Part shown: in pieces, positions 8,749-17,734 of the stretch | Layout of the letters: each line of letters opens with the position of its first letter | Numbering within the stretch: the first letter of the stretch is position 1 | Assembly (NCBI RefSeq): GCF_031624635.1 | Contig: NZ_JAMQOQ010000002.1 | Coordinates: 868,001-932,000 of the forward strand | Length of the DNA: 64,000 nucleotides | Direction of reading: 5' to 3' | Origin: Halogeometricum sp. S3BR5-2 | GTDB lineage: Archaea > Halobacteriota > Halobacteria > Halobacteriales > Haloferacaceae | Position numbers and translations under genes: made by a program | The notes under the pieces: model-generated | Seen by the model: only the letters and a program-made list of their open reading frames with translations | What the model was told of the DNA's origin: nothing | Databases searched by the model: none

Positions 8749-9144
8749 ATGAGACAAGACAAACGCGACATACCGGTCAGAGTCGACACACCAGACGCAG
8801 TCGCTCGTCAGCAGACGGGCTTCGGTGACGCGAGCGGGTACGGGGAACTCAGCGGCGAGTACTTCACGTTCGCCGCTGAGACGGACATCACGCCGCTGTT
8901 GGCGGGTCTCGAAGACGACCACTGCCAGTGTCCCCACTGGGGGTACGTCGTCGCGGGACGCCTCGGCGTCGGCTACGCCGACGGGAGCAGCGAGGAGACT
9001 CGGGCGGGCGAACTGTTCTACTGGCCGCCGGGACACACGGTCCGAGCGCACGAGGACTCGGAAATCGTGATGTTCAGTCCTCAGGAGGAGCACTCGGCCG
9101 TCATCGAACACATACGGACGAAGATAGCCGAGAGCGCCGAGTGA
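8749..9144 (+). CDS. Cupin-fold protein
   Basis: 131 aa. The central part (HWGYVVAGRLGVGYADG, then GELFYWPPGHTVRAHED) matches the two conserved cupin strands, although the usual metal ligands are only partly kept (one His in each motif). Possible roles include ligand binding or a small isomerase; none can be chosen. The ATG at 8749 begins a hydrophilic N-terminus. It is followed 55 bases later by a FilR1-type regulator on the same strand. Confidence 0.7.
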   Translation: MRQDKRDIPVRVDTPDAVARQQTGFGDASGYGELSGEYFTFAAETDITPLLAGLEDDHCQCPHWGYVVAGRLGVGYADGSSEETRAGELFYWPPGHTVRAHEDSEIVMFSPQEEHSAVIEHIRTKIAESAE

Positions 9145-9163
9145 CGGCGCCCTCGAACTCGAC

Positions 9164-9191
9164 TGAAATATTTTACGTCATCTATGCATAG
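9164..9191 (+). promoter_or_regulatory. TATA element and CTATGCATAG palindrome at regulator start
   Basis: TGAAATATTTTAC (9164-9176) is centred about 29 bases before the ATG at 9199, so the transcript is probably leaderless. The perfect 10-bp palindrome CTATGCATAG (9182-9191) lies between TATA and start, where a bound regulator would block initiation; autoregulation by the downstream HTH protein is the simplest reading (inference). Confidence 0.5.
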
Positions 9192-9198
9192 TGCTAGC

Positions 9199-10041
9199 AT
9201 GGGAGACGCGACCCAAGCGATCGAGTTCCTGGCGCGGTCGGAACACCGCGTCGCGGTGCTGGAAGCTCTCGCCGAGGAGCGGCACGACCGGCGGGACCTG
9301 CGCGAGTCGACCGGCGCGTCCGACCCCACCGTCGGACGCGTTCTCCGGGACCTCGAGGAGCGTTCGTGGATCGCCCGCGACGGACCGCGCTACGAACTCA
9401 CGCCGCTGGGCGAGTTCGTGACCGAACGGTTCCTCGAGTTGCGAGCGGGGATGGAAACCTGTGAGACGCTCCGGGAGGTCTGGCGGTGGCTTCCGCGGGA
9501 GATGGAGGGGTTCGCCGTCGAGAGCTTCGAGGACCTCGTGGTGTCGTATCCCGGGCCGAGTTACCCGTACACGCCCGTCGAGCGGGTCAGCCACCTGCTC
9601 GAATCGACCGACTCCATCCGCGGGCTCGGGACGACGATATACAAATCGGGCAACCTCGAGGTGTTCTGTCGGCGCGTGCTGGAGGGGATGGAGATGGAGT
9701 ACATCTACTCGCTTCCCGTCCTGCGCGCCATCGTGGACTGGAACCCGGAACTGACCGCCAGAGCGCTCGAACGCGACAACTGCACCGTGTTCGTCCACGA
9801 GGACCTCCCGGACGGCGACCGATGCGGGCTCAACGTCATGGACGACCGCGTCGGAATCTGCGGTCACGACCCCGAAACCGCACAGCTCGAAGCCGTCATC
9901 GACACGAAGTCCCCGGACGCCCGCGAGTGGGCGGAGGCCGCCTACGAGCGGCACCGGCGGGAGGCGCGGCCGTTCGAGGTTCGAGAGCTACTCACTCCCG
10001 ACTCCCGGCGGGAGTCCCGACTCCGCGTCGAACCGGGGTAG
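9199..10041 (+). CDS. Winged-helix transcriptional regulator with FilR1-like domain
   Basis: About 280 aa. Residues 1-75 form a winged helix (VAVLEALAEERHDRRDLRE, then VGRVLRDLEERSWIARDG). The rest resembles the FilR1/methanogenesis-regulatory sensor domain common in haloarchaeal regulators (GNLEVFCRRVLEG, LPDGDRCGLNVMDDRVGICG). The effector is unknown. An ATG at 9184 is also in frame, but the TATA spacing favours 9199. The short gap from the cupin gene suggests a functional pair. Confidence 0.82.
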   Translation: MGDATQAIEFLARSEHRVAVLEALAEERHDRRDLRESTGASDPTVGRVLRDLEERSWIARDGPRYELTPLGEFVTERFLELRAGMETCETLREVWRWLPREMEGFAVESFEDLVVSYPGPSYPYTPVERVSHLLESTDSIRGLGTTIYKSGNLEVFCRRVLEGMEMEYIYSLPVLRAIVDWNPELTARALERDNCTVFVHEDLPDGDRCGLNVMDDRVGICGHDPETAQLEAVIDTKSPDAREWAEAAYERHRREARPFEVRELLTPDSRRESRLRVEPG

Positions 10042-10126
10042 CCACTGCGCGACGGGTTTCAGAAAAATTTCAGGATGTACTGACGATTCGAGGTGCGACG
10101 TCCGGACGGACGCGCGAACTCCGGCG

Positions 10127-10465
10127 TTAGCCGAAGAGTTCGCCGAGGCCCTCGCCGGAGGACTCGTCTTCTTCTTCCTCGTCGTCCTCGTCGGCGGCGG
10201 CGTCCTCGTCGCCACCCTCGTCCTCGTCGTCGTCGTCGGACGTCTCGACCTCGCCACCCGAGCTACCGCCAGCGGCGGGCGCGGGAGCGGCGGCGGCCGT
10301 GTCGACGGCCTCCTCGATGTCGACGTCCTCCAGCGCGGCGACGAGCGCCTTGACGCGGGATTCCTCGACGTCCACACCGGCGGCGTCGAGCACCGCGGTG
10401 ACGTTGTCTTCGTTGATCTCTTCGCCCGATTCGTTCAGGATGAGAGCTGCGTAAACGTATTCCAT
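10127..10465 (-). CDS. rpl12: Large ribosomal subunit protein P1 (L12)
   Basis: 112 aa acidic stalk protein that forms dimers on P0 and recruits elongation factor GTPases. The N-terminal helical dimerisation part ([21 protein letters not shown]) is followed by an Ala/Pro hinge, a long Asp/Glu run and the C-terminal ending GLGELFG, which contacts factors. Last gene of L1-L10-L12. Confidence 0.96.
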   Translation of the reverse strand: MEYVYAALILNESGEEINEDNVTAVLDAAGVDVEESRVKALVAALEDVDIEEAVDTAAAAPAPAAGGSSGGEVETSDDDDEDEGGDEDAAADEDDEEEEDESSGEGLGELFG

Positions 10466-10483
10466 TGTCGTGTTCCTCGTTGA

Positions 10484-11542
10484 TTATCCGAACATCGCGC
10501 CGAGGCCGTCGGCACCGTCGCCGTCGTCGTCGTCGTCGTCATCAGCGTCGGCGTCGGTGTCGTCGGCGTCGGCTTCTTCTTCGTCAGTCGATTCGTCTGC
10601 GTCCGCCTCGTCGGCGGATTCGTCGGCCGCCGGCTCGGGCGTCTCGACGCCGCGGAGCTCCTCCGGCAGGGCCTCCTCGTCGTCGATCTGCGCCGCGAGC
10701 GTGCGGAGCTGCGCGTCGGCCTTGGCGATGAGGTCCGGAACGAGTTCGGGGTCCTCGATGGCGGCGAACAGGCCGAGGGCCTTCGCCTCGCCGGCGGCCT
10801 TCGCGAGCATGGTGGGCGCGGTCTGCGCCGTCGGGTAGCCCGCGTTGATCGAGAGGTTGCGGGCGCCCGCCGCGGCGGACTGGATGTCCGCGCGGTACTC
10901 GTCGACGTCGATGGCGAGCTCGTCGGGCTCGAACAGGACGCCCTCGGAGTAGACGCCGCGGAGGTCGAGACCGACCTCCTTCGGCTCGATACCGAGCTCC
11001 GCCAGAACGTTTGCGAGTTCCTCGGAGACGGCCTCGCCCTCGTCGAGCACGTGGGAGTCCTCGGTGACCTTGATGGAGCCGTCCATGATGCGGGCCGACG
11101 CCCCCACCTGCTGGAGTTCGCCGACGAACGGACCGGGGTCGACGCCGGTGTCACCCTCGGGGATGACGATGTCGTTCGGAGCGACCTCGCCCGCGTTGAT
11201 CGGCGCGGGGGTCTTCGAGGCTTCGAGCTCCTTGTACAGGCCGAACGGGTTGTCGTTCGTCCCGACCAGGGCGACCTGCCCGTAGACGAACTCGGTCAGC
11301 TGTTCGAGGCCGTCGTTCACGTCCTCCAGCGCGCGCGTAAGGAGCGTGTTTCGGCTCATCCGAAGCGCGGCGCTACCGTGCAGTTCCCGCCGCATGCTCT
11401 GGAGCTGGCGGCTCGGGATGCCGGTGACGCTGACGACGCCGACGGACTGGTACTCTTCGAGGAAGTCGGTGAGCTCACCGACCTCGATGCGTTTCCACTC
11501 GGGGATGGTCTCGGTCTTGCGGACGCTCTCGCTCTCGCTCAT
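10484..11542 (-). CDS. rpl10: Large ribosomal subunit protein P0 (L10)
   Basis: 352 aa base of the ribosomal stalk. The N-terminal rRNA-binding domain, the inserted domain and the C-terminal helices that carry P1 dimers are all present; the last 60 residues are an Asp/Glu/Ala tail ending in GLGAMFG, matching the P1 C-terminus. Starts four bases inside the end of rpl1 (ATGA overlap) and is followed 18 bases later by rpl12. Confidence 0.96.
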   Translation of the reverse strand: MSESESVRKTETIPEWKRIEVGELTDFLEEYQSVGVVSVTGIPSRQLQSMRRELHGSAALRMSRNTLLTRALEDVNDGLEQLTEFVYGQVALVGTNDNPFGLYKELEASKTPAPINAGEVAPNDIVIPEGDTGVDPGPFVGELQQVGASARIMDGSIKVTEDSHVLDEGEAVSEELANVLAELGIEPKEVGLDLRGVYSEGVLFEPDELAIDVDEYRADIQSAAAGARNLSINAGYPTAQTAPTMLAKAAGEAKALGLFAAIEDPELVPDLIAKADAQLRTLAAQIDDEEALPEELRGVETPEPAADESADEADADESTDEEEADADDTDADADDDDDDDGDGADGLGAMFG

Positions 11543-12177
11543 GCTTCGACCTCCACCGATGGCCCCATCGTCGTCTTCACGAAGACCCCGTCGATGTTGA
11601 GGGGGCCCTTCTCGAGCGTCGCCTCGAGGCGACGCACGATGACGTCGATGTTCTCCGCGATTTCGTCGGCGGACATGTCCTCGGCACCCACGCGGGTGTG
11701 GAACGTCCGGCGGTCACGACTGCGGAGTTGGACCGTGTTCTTCATGCGGTTCACCACTTCGACCACGTCGTCGTCCGGTTGGAGCGGCGTCGGCATCTTA
11801 CCGCGAGGACCGAGGACGGTCCCGAGGTAGCGGCCGATATCTTGCATCATGTCGGCCTCGGCGACGAAGAAGTCCGTTTCGTCGGCGAGGTCCTTCGCGG
11901 CGTCCGAATCGTCTCCGAGGTCTTCGAGGTCGTTACCGTCCATCACCTGGTCGGCAACGTCCTCTGCCTGGAGCGCGGTTTCGCCGGTCGCGAAGACGAC
12001 AATCTGCGTCTCCTGTCCGGTGCCGGCCGGGAGCACGATGCTCTCGTCGACACGCTTCGACGGGTCGTTTAGGTCGAGGTCGCGCAGGTTGATAGCGAGG
12101 TCGACCGTTTCGCGGAAATTCCGCTGCGGCGCCTCGTCAAGTGCGCGAGAGACTGCGTCAACTATCGTATCTGCCAT
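11539..12177 (-). CDS. rpl1: Large ribosomal subunit protein uL1
   Basis: 212 aa two-domain protein of the L1 stalk that handles exit of deacylated tRNA. Recognised by [20 protein letters not shown] near residue 20, [11 protein letters not shown] near 125 and the C-terminal [10 protein letters not shown]. The start at 12177 is preceded by a strong GGAGGTGA Shine-Dalgarno (12182-12189). In archaea L1 can repress its own mRNA; see the leader entry. Confidence 0.96.
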   Translation of the reverse strand: MADTIVDAVSRALDEAPQRNFRETVDLAINLRDLDLNDPSKRVDESIVLPAGTGQETQIVVFATGETALQAEDVADQVMDGNDLEDLGDDSDAAKDLADETDFFVAEADMMQDIGRYLGTVLGPRGKMPTPLQPDDDVVEVVNRMKNTVQLRSRDRRTFHTRVGAEDMSADEIAENIDVIVRRLEATLEKGPLNIDGVFVKTTMGPSVEVEA

Positions 12178-12266
12178 TATTCACCTCCGTAGTACGCAGG
12201 ATTGCTCCTACGGGTCAGTGAAACAGGCGTCTGCCTGCCTCGTCGGAGCAAATGGGAATGGCGGCC
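12178..12266 (-). promoter_or_regulatory. L1-L10-L12 leader: promoter, candidate L1 autoregulatory site, strong RBS
   Basis: Read on minus, CTTAAG (about 12258-12263) is a TATA-like element about 80 bases before the rpl1 ATG, so this operon, unlike most genes here, would have a leader of about 50-60 bases. The leader contains GGAGCAATCC and TACTACGGAGG. In Halobacterium the L1-L10-L12 mRNA is known to carry a leader resembling the 23S rRNA site of L1; the same feedback is inferred here. The remaining bases up to the L11 stop (12267-12447) hold no gene that I can see. Confidence 0.5.
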
Positions 12267-12447
12267 TTAAGTCCGTCGAAGCAGTTCCCGCAGAAAGCCG
12301 GTATCCGACCGCTACGCGGCGTTTCCGTGCCACCGGCACACAAGCGCGGCGGACGCGGTGAACGTCGAGAACGCGACGGACGCGTCGCTCCGACGGTCGA
12401 AACGAACTCGAAGGAGGGAGTTGTCCCCGGAGCGGTCGTCGAGCGGT

Positions 12448-12924
12448 CTACGCGGCGAGTTGGTCGTCGTACTCGCCGTCGTCGATGCGCTGTTTGAACT
12501 CGCGGGGGTTGTTCCCCTCGATGGTGACGCCGAGGGAGGTGCAGGTACCGACGACCTCTTTCGCGGCGTTCTTCGTGTCGTACGCGAGGAGGTCCGAAGA
12601 CTTCTGCTCGGCGATTTTCTTCACCTGATCGAAGCTCAGGTCCGCGACGAAGTTCTCCTGGGGTTCGCCGGAACCGGTCTCGAACCCGGCCTCGTCCTTG
12701 ATGAGTTCGGCCGTCGGCGGGACGCCGACCGAGATGGAGAACGACCCGTCGTCGTCGTACTCGACCGTGACGGGCACTTCCATGCCGTCGAACGCGGCGG
12801 TCTGCTCGTTTATCTCCTGCACGACGTCCTGCACGTTCACCGGCGTCGGGCCGAGTTCCGGTCCGAGCGGCGGACCGGGGTTGGCCTCCCCGCCGGGAAC
12901 GAGCACTTCGATAGTTCCAGCCAT
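12448..12924 (-). CDS. rpl11: Large ribosomal subunit protein uL11
   Basis: 158 aa protein of the GTPase-associated centre. Begins MAGTIEVLVPGGEANPGPPLGP, the diagnostic Gly/Pro start, with the rRNA-binding C-terminal domain after residue 70 (FDQVKKIAEQKSSD, CTSLGVTIEG). It is separated from rpl1 by about 270 bases and has its own TATA element, so it is a separate transcript from L1-L10-L12. Confidence 0.96.
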   Translation of the reverse strand: MAGTIEVLVPGGEANPGPPLGPELGPTPVNVQDVVQEINEQTAAFDGMEVPVTVEYDDDGSFSISVGVPPTAELIKDEAGFETGSGEPQENFVADLSFDQVKKIAEQKSSDLLAYDTKNAAKEVVGTCTSLGVTIEGNNPREFKQRIDDGEYDDQLAA

Positions 12925-12945
12925 ACCCCAAATCACCCTTCCGCG

Positions 12946-12954
12946 ACTTTTAAC
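12946..12954 (-). promoter_or_regulatory. TATA element for rpl11
   Basis: GTTAAAAGT on the minus strand sits about 25 bases before the ATG at 12924; a near-leaderless transcript is expected. Confidence 0.5.
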
Positions 12955-13043
12955 GGTTTTCTTTCGCGTCAACGCCCGTGCGAGGGCGGGTCACGCGGGC
13001 GGCCGTCGCGGCCGGATTCGCGCTCGGGTTCGCGTCCGCCGGG

Positions 13044-14108
13044 TCAGATGTCGACGGCGAACGGCGCGGCGTCCGCGGTACCTTCGGCCATCGCCCCGAG
13101 CAGCGCCGCCACGCCGTCTAGGTCCTCGGTGTCGACGACTTCCACCGGCGTGTGCATGTAGCGGTTCGGGATGCCCACGTTCAGCGAGGGGATGCCGCTT
13201 CTGGACGTGTAGAAAGCGTCGGCGTCGGTACCCGTCCTGATGCCGGCGGCCTGCAACTGCACGTCAATCTCCGCGTCCTCGGCGGCGTCGCGGGCGAGGT
13301 CGACGACGGCCGGGTGGTTGGCGCTCCCGCGAGTGACGACCGGGCCCGCGCCGAGTTCGACGGGGCCGCGGCGCTTGCCCGACACGTCGGGGTTGTCCGT
13401 CGCGTGCGTGACGTCGATTGCGACGGCGGCGTCGGGGTTCAGGTCGTAGCTGACCATCTTCGCACCCTGCACGCCGAGTTCCTCCTGCACCGTGCTGACG
13501 GCGTACACCGTCGCGTCGACGTCCGCCTCGACGGCGTGTCGGAGGGCCTCCGCCGCGGCCCACGTCCCGACGCGGTTGTCCATCCCGCGGGCGGCCATTC
13601 GAGAGCCGTGCAGGTCGCGGACGCGCGTCTGGACGGTCAGCGGGTCGCCCACCTCGACGAGTTCGCGCGCCTCCTCCTCGCTCGTCGCGCCCACGTCGAC
13701 GAACTGCTCGGTCAGGTCCTCGTGCTCCTCGTTCCCCGTCTCGCGCAGGTGGATGGCCGTCTGGCCGACGACGCCCGGCACCTCGTCGTCCCCGGCGTAC
13801 ACCGTGACGTGCTGGCCCTTCGAGACGGTGCGGTCGGCGCCGCCGATGGCCTCGATGCGGAGGAAGCCGTCGTCGGTCACGTCGCGGACGATGTACCCTA
13901 TCTCGTCGGCGTGGCCCGTGAACGCGATTTCGGCCGCGTCCTCGGCGCCCTCGTGGACCGCCACGGCGTTGCCGTAGGCGTCGACGCGCACCTCGTCGGC
14001 GAACTCCTCGACGTGCGACACCCACACCCGCTGGCCCGCCGTCTCGAACCCGGAGGGACTCGGGGCGCGCAGCAGGTCGGTCAGAAACGTGCGTCGCTCT
14101 TCGTCCAT
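13044..14108 (-). CDS. M42 family metallo-aminopeptidase
   Basis: 354 aa. M42 enzymes are cytosolic, often dodecameric, two-metal aminopeptidases, also annotated as endoglucanase M or deblocking aminopeptidase. Metal ligands can be followed: GHADEIGY near residue 66, ARGMDNRVG (bridging Asp), QEELGVQGA (catalytic and ligand Glu), AIDVTHATD and the C-terminal NRYMHTPVE His. Length is usual. The ATG at 14108 was chosen for its family-like start DEERRTFLTDLL. Its job is likely to be trimming of peptides from the proteasome. Confidence 0.9.
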   Translation of the reverse strand: MDEERRTFLTDLLRAPSPSGFETAGQRVWVSHVEEFADEVRVDAYGNAVAVHEGAEDAAEIAFTGHADEIGYIVRDVTDDGFLRIEAIGGADRTVSKGQHVTVYAGDDEVPGVVGQTAIHLRETGNEEHEDLTEQFVDVGATSEEEARELVEVGDPLTVQTRVRDLHGSRMAARGMDNRVGTWAAAEALRHAVEADVDATVYAVSTVQEELGVQGAKMVSYDLNPDAAVAIDVTHATDNPDVSGKRRGPVELGAGPVVTRGSANHPAVVDLARDAAEDAEIDVQLQAAGIRTGTDADAFYTSRSGIPSLNVGIPNRYMHTPVEVVDTEDLDGVAALLGAMAEGTADAAPFAVDI

Positions 14109-14288
14109 ACGCGAGGCGACGGCCAGTTCGCACCTCAAAGCACCGATACCGAGGCCGTCGCCGCGCGATTCCCGCGCCAGTCGGCCCTCGCGGCGCTCAC
14201 TCGCCGGTTCTCGCTCGCTCTCGTCGTCGTTTCGTTCCGTTCGAGCGGGCACAACGATTATTCCGGTCGTCGGCGTACTGCGAATGCT

Positions 14289-15053
14289 ATGGGAGACAAA
14301 TCGTTCACGCTCTTCGAGATAAATCTGCACGAGCCCAGTTTCAGCGCGTCGAACTCGGCGCCGGGCATCATTCGAAACCTGGCCGAAGAGGCCACCGAAG
14401 CCGACGAGGACGGCGACGGGGACGGCCTGTTCCAGTCCATCGACGTGGTCGGCGGTGACGCCGAGGACGCCCTCGACGAGGGGGCCGACGCCGACGTCGA
14501 GGACGACCTCGACGGCGAACTCGACGACGTCGAGACCGACGACGACTCCGGGTCCTCCGGACGCGGGAAGGGGAGCACTATCATGGGTCTCCTCCTCCTC
14601 GCGGCCCTCGCCGTCGCCAAGAAGGTGCTGAGCGGCGACGACGTCGACGAGTTGGCCGACCTCGACGACCTCACCGATATCTCCGTCGACGACGCGGGCG
14701 ACGCCGTCGACGCGGTCGAGGAGGCGGAGGACGCCGTCGACGTCGAAGACGACGCCGACGCAGACGACGTCGAGGACGACGGCTCCTCGTCGGGTCGCAG
14801 CAAGAGCAGCATCCTCGTGGCGCTCGTCCTCCTGGGTGCGCTCATCGTCGCGCGGAAACTGATGAGCGGCGACGACGAACTGGCCGAACTCGACGACCTC
14901 TCCGAGACGGACGACGACGGTCACGACGCCGCCCTCGACACGGACGCGAACGACGAGGCCGCGACGAACATCGTCGACGAGGAGACGGACGCCGACGAGG
15001 ACGAGGGCGACCACGACGCCGCCCTCGACGAAGACGAAGAAGACGAGGAGTAA
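14289..15053 (+). CDS. Acidic haloarchaeal protein with two duplicated membrane units
   Basis: 254 aa, extremely Asp/Glu-rich. Two similar units of about 35 residues each have an SSGR-(K/S) lead, a 15-17 residue hydrophobic helix (MGLLLLAALAVA and ILVALVLLGALIVA), a basic pair (KK or RK) and then LSGDD/MSGDD with ELADLDDL or ELAELDDL. Between and around them are long acidic spacers. It looks like an internal duplication giving a two-pass membrane protein with acidic loops. No known family. The start is about 30 bases after a weak TATA (GATTATTCC, 14255-14263); a T-rich stretch follows the stop. Alone between divergent and co-directional genes. Confidence 0.75.
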   Translation: MGDKSFTLFEINLHEPSFSASNSAPGIIRNLAEEATEADEDGDGDGLFQSIDVVGGDAEDALDEGADADVEDDLDGELDDVETDDDSGSSGRGKGSTIMGLLLLAALAVAKKVLSGDDVDELADLDDLTDISVDDAGDAVDAVEEAEDAVDVEDDADADDVEDDGSSSGRSKSSILVALVLLGALIVARKLMSGDDELAELDDLSETDDDGHDAALDTDANDEAATNIVDEETDADEDEGDHDAALDEDEEDEE

Positions 15054-15075
15054 GCCGCACTGTCCGGTCGACCGC

Positions 15076-15086
15076 TTTTCTTTCGC
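15076..15086 (+). terminator. T-rich termination signal
   Basis: GCTTTTCTTTC about 20 bases after the stop of the acidic membrane protein; archaeal polymerase terminates at such U-tracts. No stem-loop is needed and none is clear. Confidence 0.4.
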
Positions 15087-15125
15087 ACCTGCCGCCCGCT
15101 CCCCGGAGTGCCGACAGTCGGACAG

Positions 15126-15131
15126 CCTTAA
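15126..15131 (+). promoter_or_regulatory. TATA element for mvk-ipk
   Basis: CTTAAG lies 25-30 bases before the mevalonate kinase ATG at 15156, matching leaderless spacing. Confidence 0.45.
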
Positions 15132-15155
15132 GCGCCGTCCGGGGAATCCTCGGAC

Positions 15156-16172
15156 ATGACCGTTTCGAGCGCCCCCGGGAAGGTGTACCTGTTCGGGGAG
15201 CACGCAGTCGTCTACGGCGAACCGGCGGTGCCCTGCGCCGTCGAACGCCGGGCGACCGTCTCCGTCGACGCCCGCGAGGACGACCGGGTCCGCGTCACCG
15301 CCCCCGACCTGAGCCTCGACGGCTTCACCGTCGAGTACGGCGGCGACGGCGACGACAGACCCGACGTGAACGTCGCGCAGGGACTCGTCGAGGCCGGCAT
15401 CGCCTACGTCGCCGCGGCCGTCGAACAGGCCCGAGACGCCGCCGACGCCCCGAGCGCCGGCTTCGACGTCACGGTCGAGAGCGACATCCCCCTCGGCGCC
15501 GGACTCGGCTCCTCGGCGGCCGTCGTCGTCGCCGGCATCGACGCCGCGACGCGCGAACTCGGCGCGCCCTTGGACCCCGAGGAGGTGGCCGAACGCGCCT
15601 ACCGCGCGGAGCACGACGTGCAGGACGGGCAGGCCTCCCGCGCGGACACGTTCTGCTGCGCCGTCGGCGGCGCCGTCCGCGTCGAGGGCGACGACTGCCG
15701 GCGCATCGACGCGCCGAACCTCCCGTTCGTCGTCGGCTTCGACGGCGGCGCGGGCGACACGGGGAAACTCGTCGCCGGCGTCCGGTCGCTCCGCGAGGAG
15801 TACGACTTCGCCGCCGACACCGTCGGGAGCATCGGCGATTTGGTCAGGAAGGGCGAGTCGGTGCTCGCGGAAGCGGACCCGACCGACGACCCGCCGGAGT
15901 CGGTGCTGGCCGAACTCGGCCGCCTGATGGACTTCGACCACGGCCTCTTGGAGGCGCTCGGCGTCTCCTCGCGTTCGCTGGACAACATGGTCTGGTCGGC
16001 CCGCGAGGCGGGCGCACACGGCGCGAAACTCACCGGCGCGGGCGGCGGGGGCTGTATCGTCGCCCTCGACCGGACCGAGGAGACCGAGACGGCACTTCGG
16101 TTCACGCCGGAGTGCGAGGACGCGTTCCGCGCCGAACTCGCGCGCGGCGGGGTTCGGGTGGAGGAGGAATGA
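15156..16172 (+). CDS. mvk: Mevalonate kinase
   Basis: 338 aa GHMP kinase that phosphorylates mevalonate with ATP, a step on the way to the isoprenoid chains of archaeal lipids. Motifs: GKVYLFGEHAVVYGEPAVP at the N-terminus, the ATP loop PLGAGLGSSAAV near residue 110, and the C-terminal KLTGAGGGGCIVAL near 290. It is followed four bases later by isopentenyl phosphate kinase; the pair fits an archaeal mevalonate pathway in which decarboxylation precedes the last phosphorylation. Confidence 0.95.
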   Translation: MTVSSAPGKVYLFGEHAVVYGEPAVPCAVERRATVSVDAREDDRVRVTAPDLSLDGFTVEYGGDGDDRPDVNVAQGLVEAGIAYVAAAVEQARDAADAPSAGFDVTVESDIPLGAGLGSSAAVVVAGIDAATRELGAPLDPEEVAERAYRAEHDVQDGQASRADTFCCAVGGAVRVEGDDCRRIDAPNLPFVVGFDGGAGDTGKLVAGVRSLREEYDFAADTVGSIGDLVRKGESVLAEADPTDDPPESVLAELGRLMDFDHGLLEALGVSSRSLDNMVWSAREAGAHGAKLTGAGGGGCIVALDRTEETETALRFTPECEDAFRAELARGGVRVEEE

Positions 16173-16176
16173 CGAG

Positions 16177-16944
16177 ATGACGACCACCACCGTCCTCAAA
16201 CTCGGCGGGAGCGTCCTCACCGACAAGTCCGCCCCGGAGACCGTCGACGACGGCGCCCTCGACGACGCCGTCGGGGCGGTGGCCGAGGCGCTGGCGGGCG
16301 ACGGCGACGGGGCGGACGCCCCACGTCTCGTCCTCGTCCACGGCGGCGGGAGCTTCGGCCACCACCACGCCGCCAGACACGGCGTCAGCGACACCGACGG
16401 CACGCGCGACGCCGAGGCGGCCTTCGCCGTCCACGACGCGATGCGACGGCTGAACGACGCCGTGGTGACCCGACTGCACGAGGCGGGCGTCGACGCCCTC
16501 CCGGTCCACCCGCTCTCGGCGGCGACGCGGGACTCGGAGGCCCGTCTCTCGCTTCCCCTCGGCCCGACGGCGACGATGCTGGAGGAAGGGTTCGTCCCCG
16601 TCGTGCAGGCCGATATGGTCGCACAGGCGGGCTCAGGAACGACGGTGCTGAGCGGCGACGAACTCGTGACGACGCTCGCGCGCGGCCTCGACGCCGACCG
16701 GGTGGGACTGTGTTCGACGGTGCCGGGCGTCCTCGACGCCGACGACGCGGTGATTTCGGAGATAACGGCGTTCGAGGAGGTCAGCGACGTGTTGGGCGGC
16801 AGCGACGCGACGGACGTGACCGGCGGGATGGCCGCGAAGGTGCGCGCCCTCCTCGACCTCGGCGCGCCGGCGCACGTGTTCGGCCCCGACGCCCTCGCGG
16901 ATTTCCTGGCCGGCGAGGACGCGGGGACCGTAATTCGCGGGTAG
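16177..16944 (+). CDS. ipk: Isopentenyl phosphate kinase
   Basis: 255 aa amino-acid-kinase fold enzyme that turns isopentenyl phosphate into isopentenyl diphosphate. KLGGSVLTDK at the start and VHGGGSFGHHHA near residue 60, which carries the catalytic His that marks IPK, are seen; DVTGGMAAKV near 210 binds nucleotide. Co-transcribed with mvk (four-base gap). Confidence 0.93.
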   Translation: MTTTTVLKLGGSVLTDKSAPETVDDGALDDAVGAVAEALAGDGDGADAPRLVLVHGGGSFGHHHAARHGVSDTDGTRDAEAAFAVHDAMRRLNDAVVTRLHEAGVDALPVHPLSAATRDSEARLSLPLGPTATMLEEGFVPVVQADMVAQAGSGTTVLSGDELVTTLARGLDADRVGLCSTVPGVLDADDAVISEITAFEEVSDVLGGSDATDVTGGMAAKVRALLDLGAPAHVFGPDALADFLAGEDAGTVIRG

Positions 16945-16960
16945 TCGACGGGTCGACCGC

Positions 16961-17734
16961 TCAGACCTCGAATCGGAGGCCGTCGCGCGCGAAGCGCACG
17001 TCGCCGTCGTACTGCCTCGCAATCGACGCCAGCATCTCCTCGTGTTTCCCTTCCGTGTGCGGGTAGAGGTGCGTCAGGTAGACCCGGTCGATATCGCGGC
17101 CGGCGAGGGCGGCGCCCAACTGCGACGGCGTCGGGTGGTTCGAGACGTCCACCTCGTCGGGGAACGAGCAGTCGTGCGCGAGGACGGCCGCGCCGTCCGC
17201 GAAGTTGGCGAGGCCCTCGAACGCCTCGGAGTCGCCGGAGAAGACGAAGTCTCCCGTCTCGCTGTCCGCCTCGTCGCCGTCGCCGTCACCGTCACCAGCG
17301 AACCGGTAGGCCAGGCAGTCTACGGAGTGGCGCGTCTCCGTCGCCTCCACTTCGAACCCGCCCACCTCGAACGACCCCGACGTGACCTCTCTGACCTGCA
17401 GGTCCACGCGGTCCCGCATGTAGTCGTAGACGTCGAGGAGGCCGTCGAGGTGCCGTTTCGTGCCCGCCGGGCCGACGACTTCGAGGTGCGTCTCCCCGGC
17501 GAGCCACCGCGCCTTCAAGAGGGGAAGGAGGTCCGAGACGTGGTCGAGGTGGTGGTGGGTGAGCAGGACGGTGCCGACGCCCTCGTACCCCGTCTCGGTG
17601 CCGGCGAGGCGGCCGAGGACGCCGCTGCCGCAGTCGACGAGGAGCGAGCGGTCGCCGGACTCGACGAGGAGGCCGGTCTGCGCCCGGTCGGGGAGGGGCA
17701 TCGCGCTTCCGGTGCCGAGGAAGGTGACGCGCAT
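16961..17734 (-). CDS. MBL-fold metallo-hydrolase, RNase Z-like
   Basis: 257 aa with the full beta-lactamase-fold motif set: FLGTGSAMP start, THHHLDHVSD near residue 60, a His near 135 (TRHSVD), Asp in FSGDSEAF near 165 and the final THLYPHTEG near 225. It resembles ribonuclease Z but is short and lacks a clear exosite arm; a separate long tRNase Z is usual in haloarchaea, so this may be an arylsulfatase/phosphodiesterase-like member. Convergent with mvk-ipk. Confidence 0.82.
   Translation of the reverse strand: MRVTFLGTGSAMPLPDRAQTGLLVESGDRSLLVDCGSGVLGRLAGTETGYEGVGTVLLTHHHLDHVSDLLPLLKARWLAGETHLEVVGPAGTKRHLDGLLDVYDYMRDRVDLQVREVTSGSFEVGGFEVEATETRHSVDCLAYRFAGDGDGDGDEADSETGDFVFSGDSEAFEGLANFADGAAVLAHDCSFPDEVDVSNHPTPSQLGAALAGRDIDRVYLTHLYPHTEGKHEEMLASIARQYDGDVRFARDGLRFEV

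Noticed and set aside
13044-16403. A 1119-residue open frame running through the M42 peptidase and beyond, on minus
   Set aside because: Only 13044-14108 matches the peptidase; the upstream part is the antisense of the acidic protein and mevalonate kinase and has no protein character.
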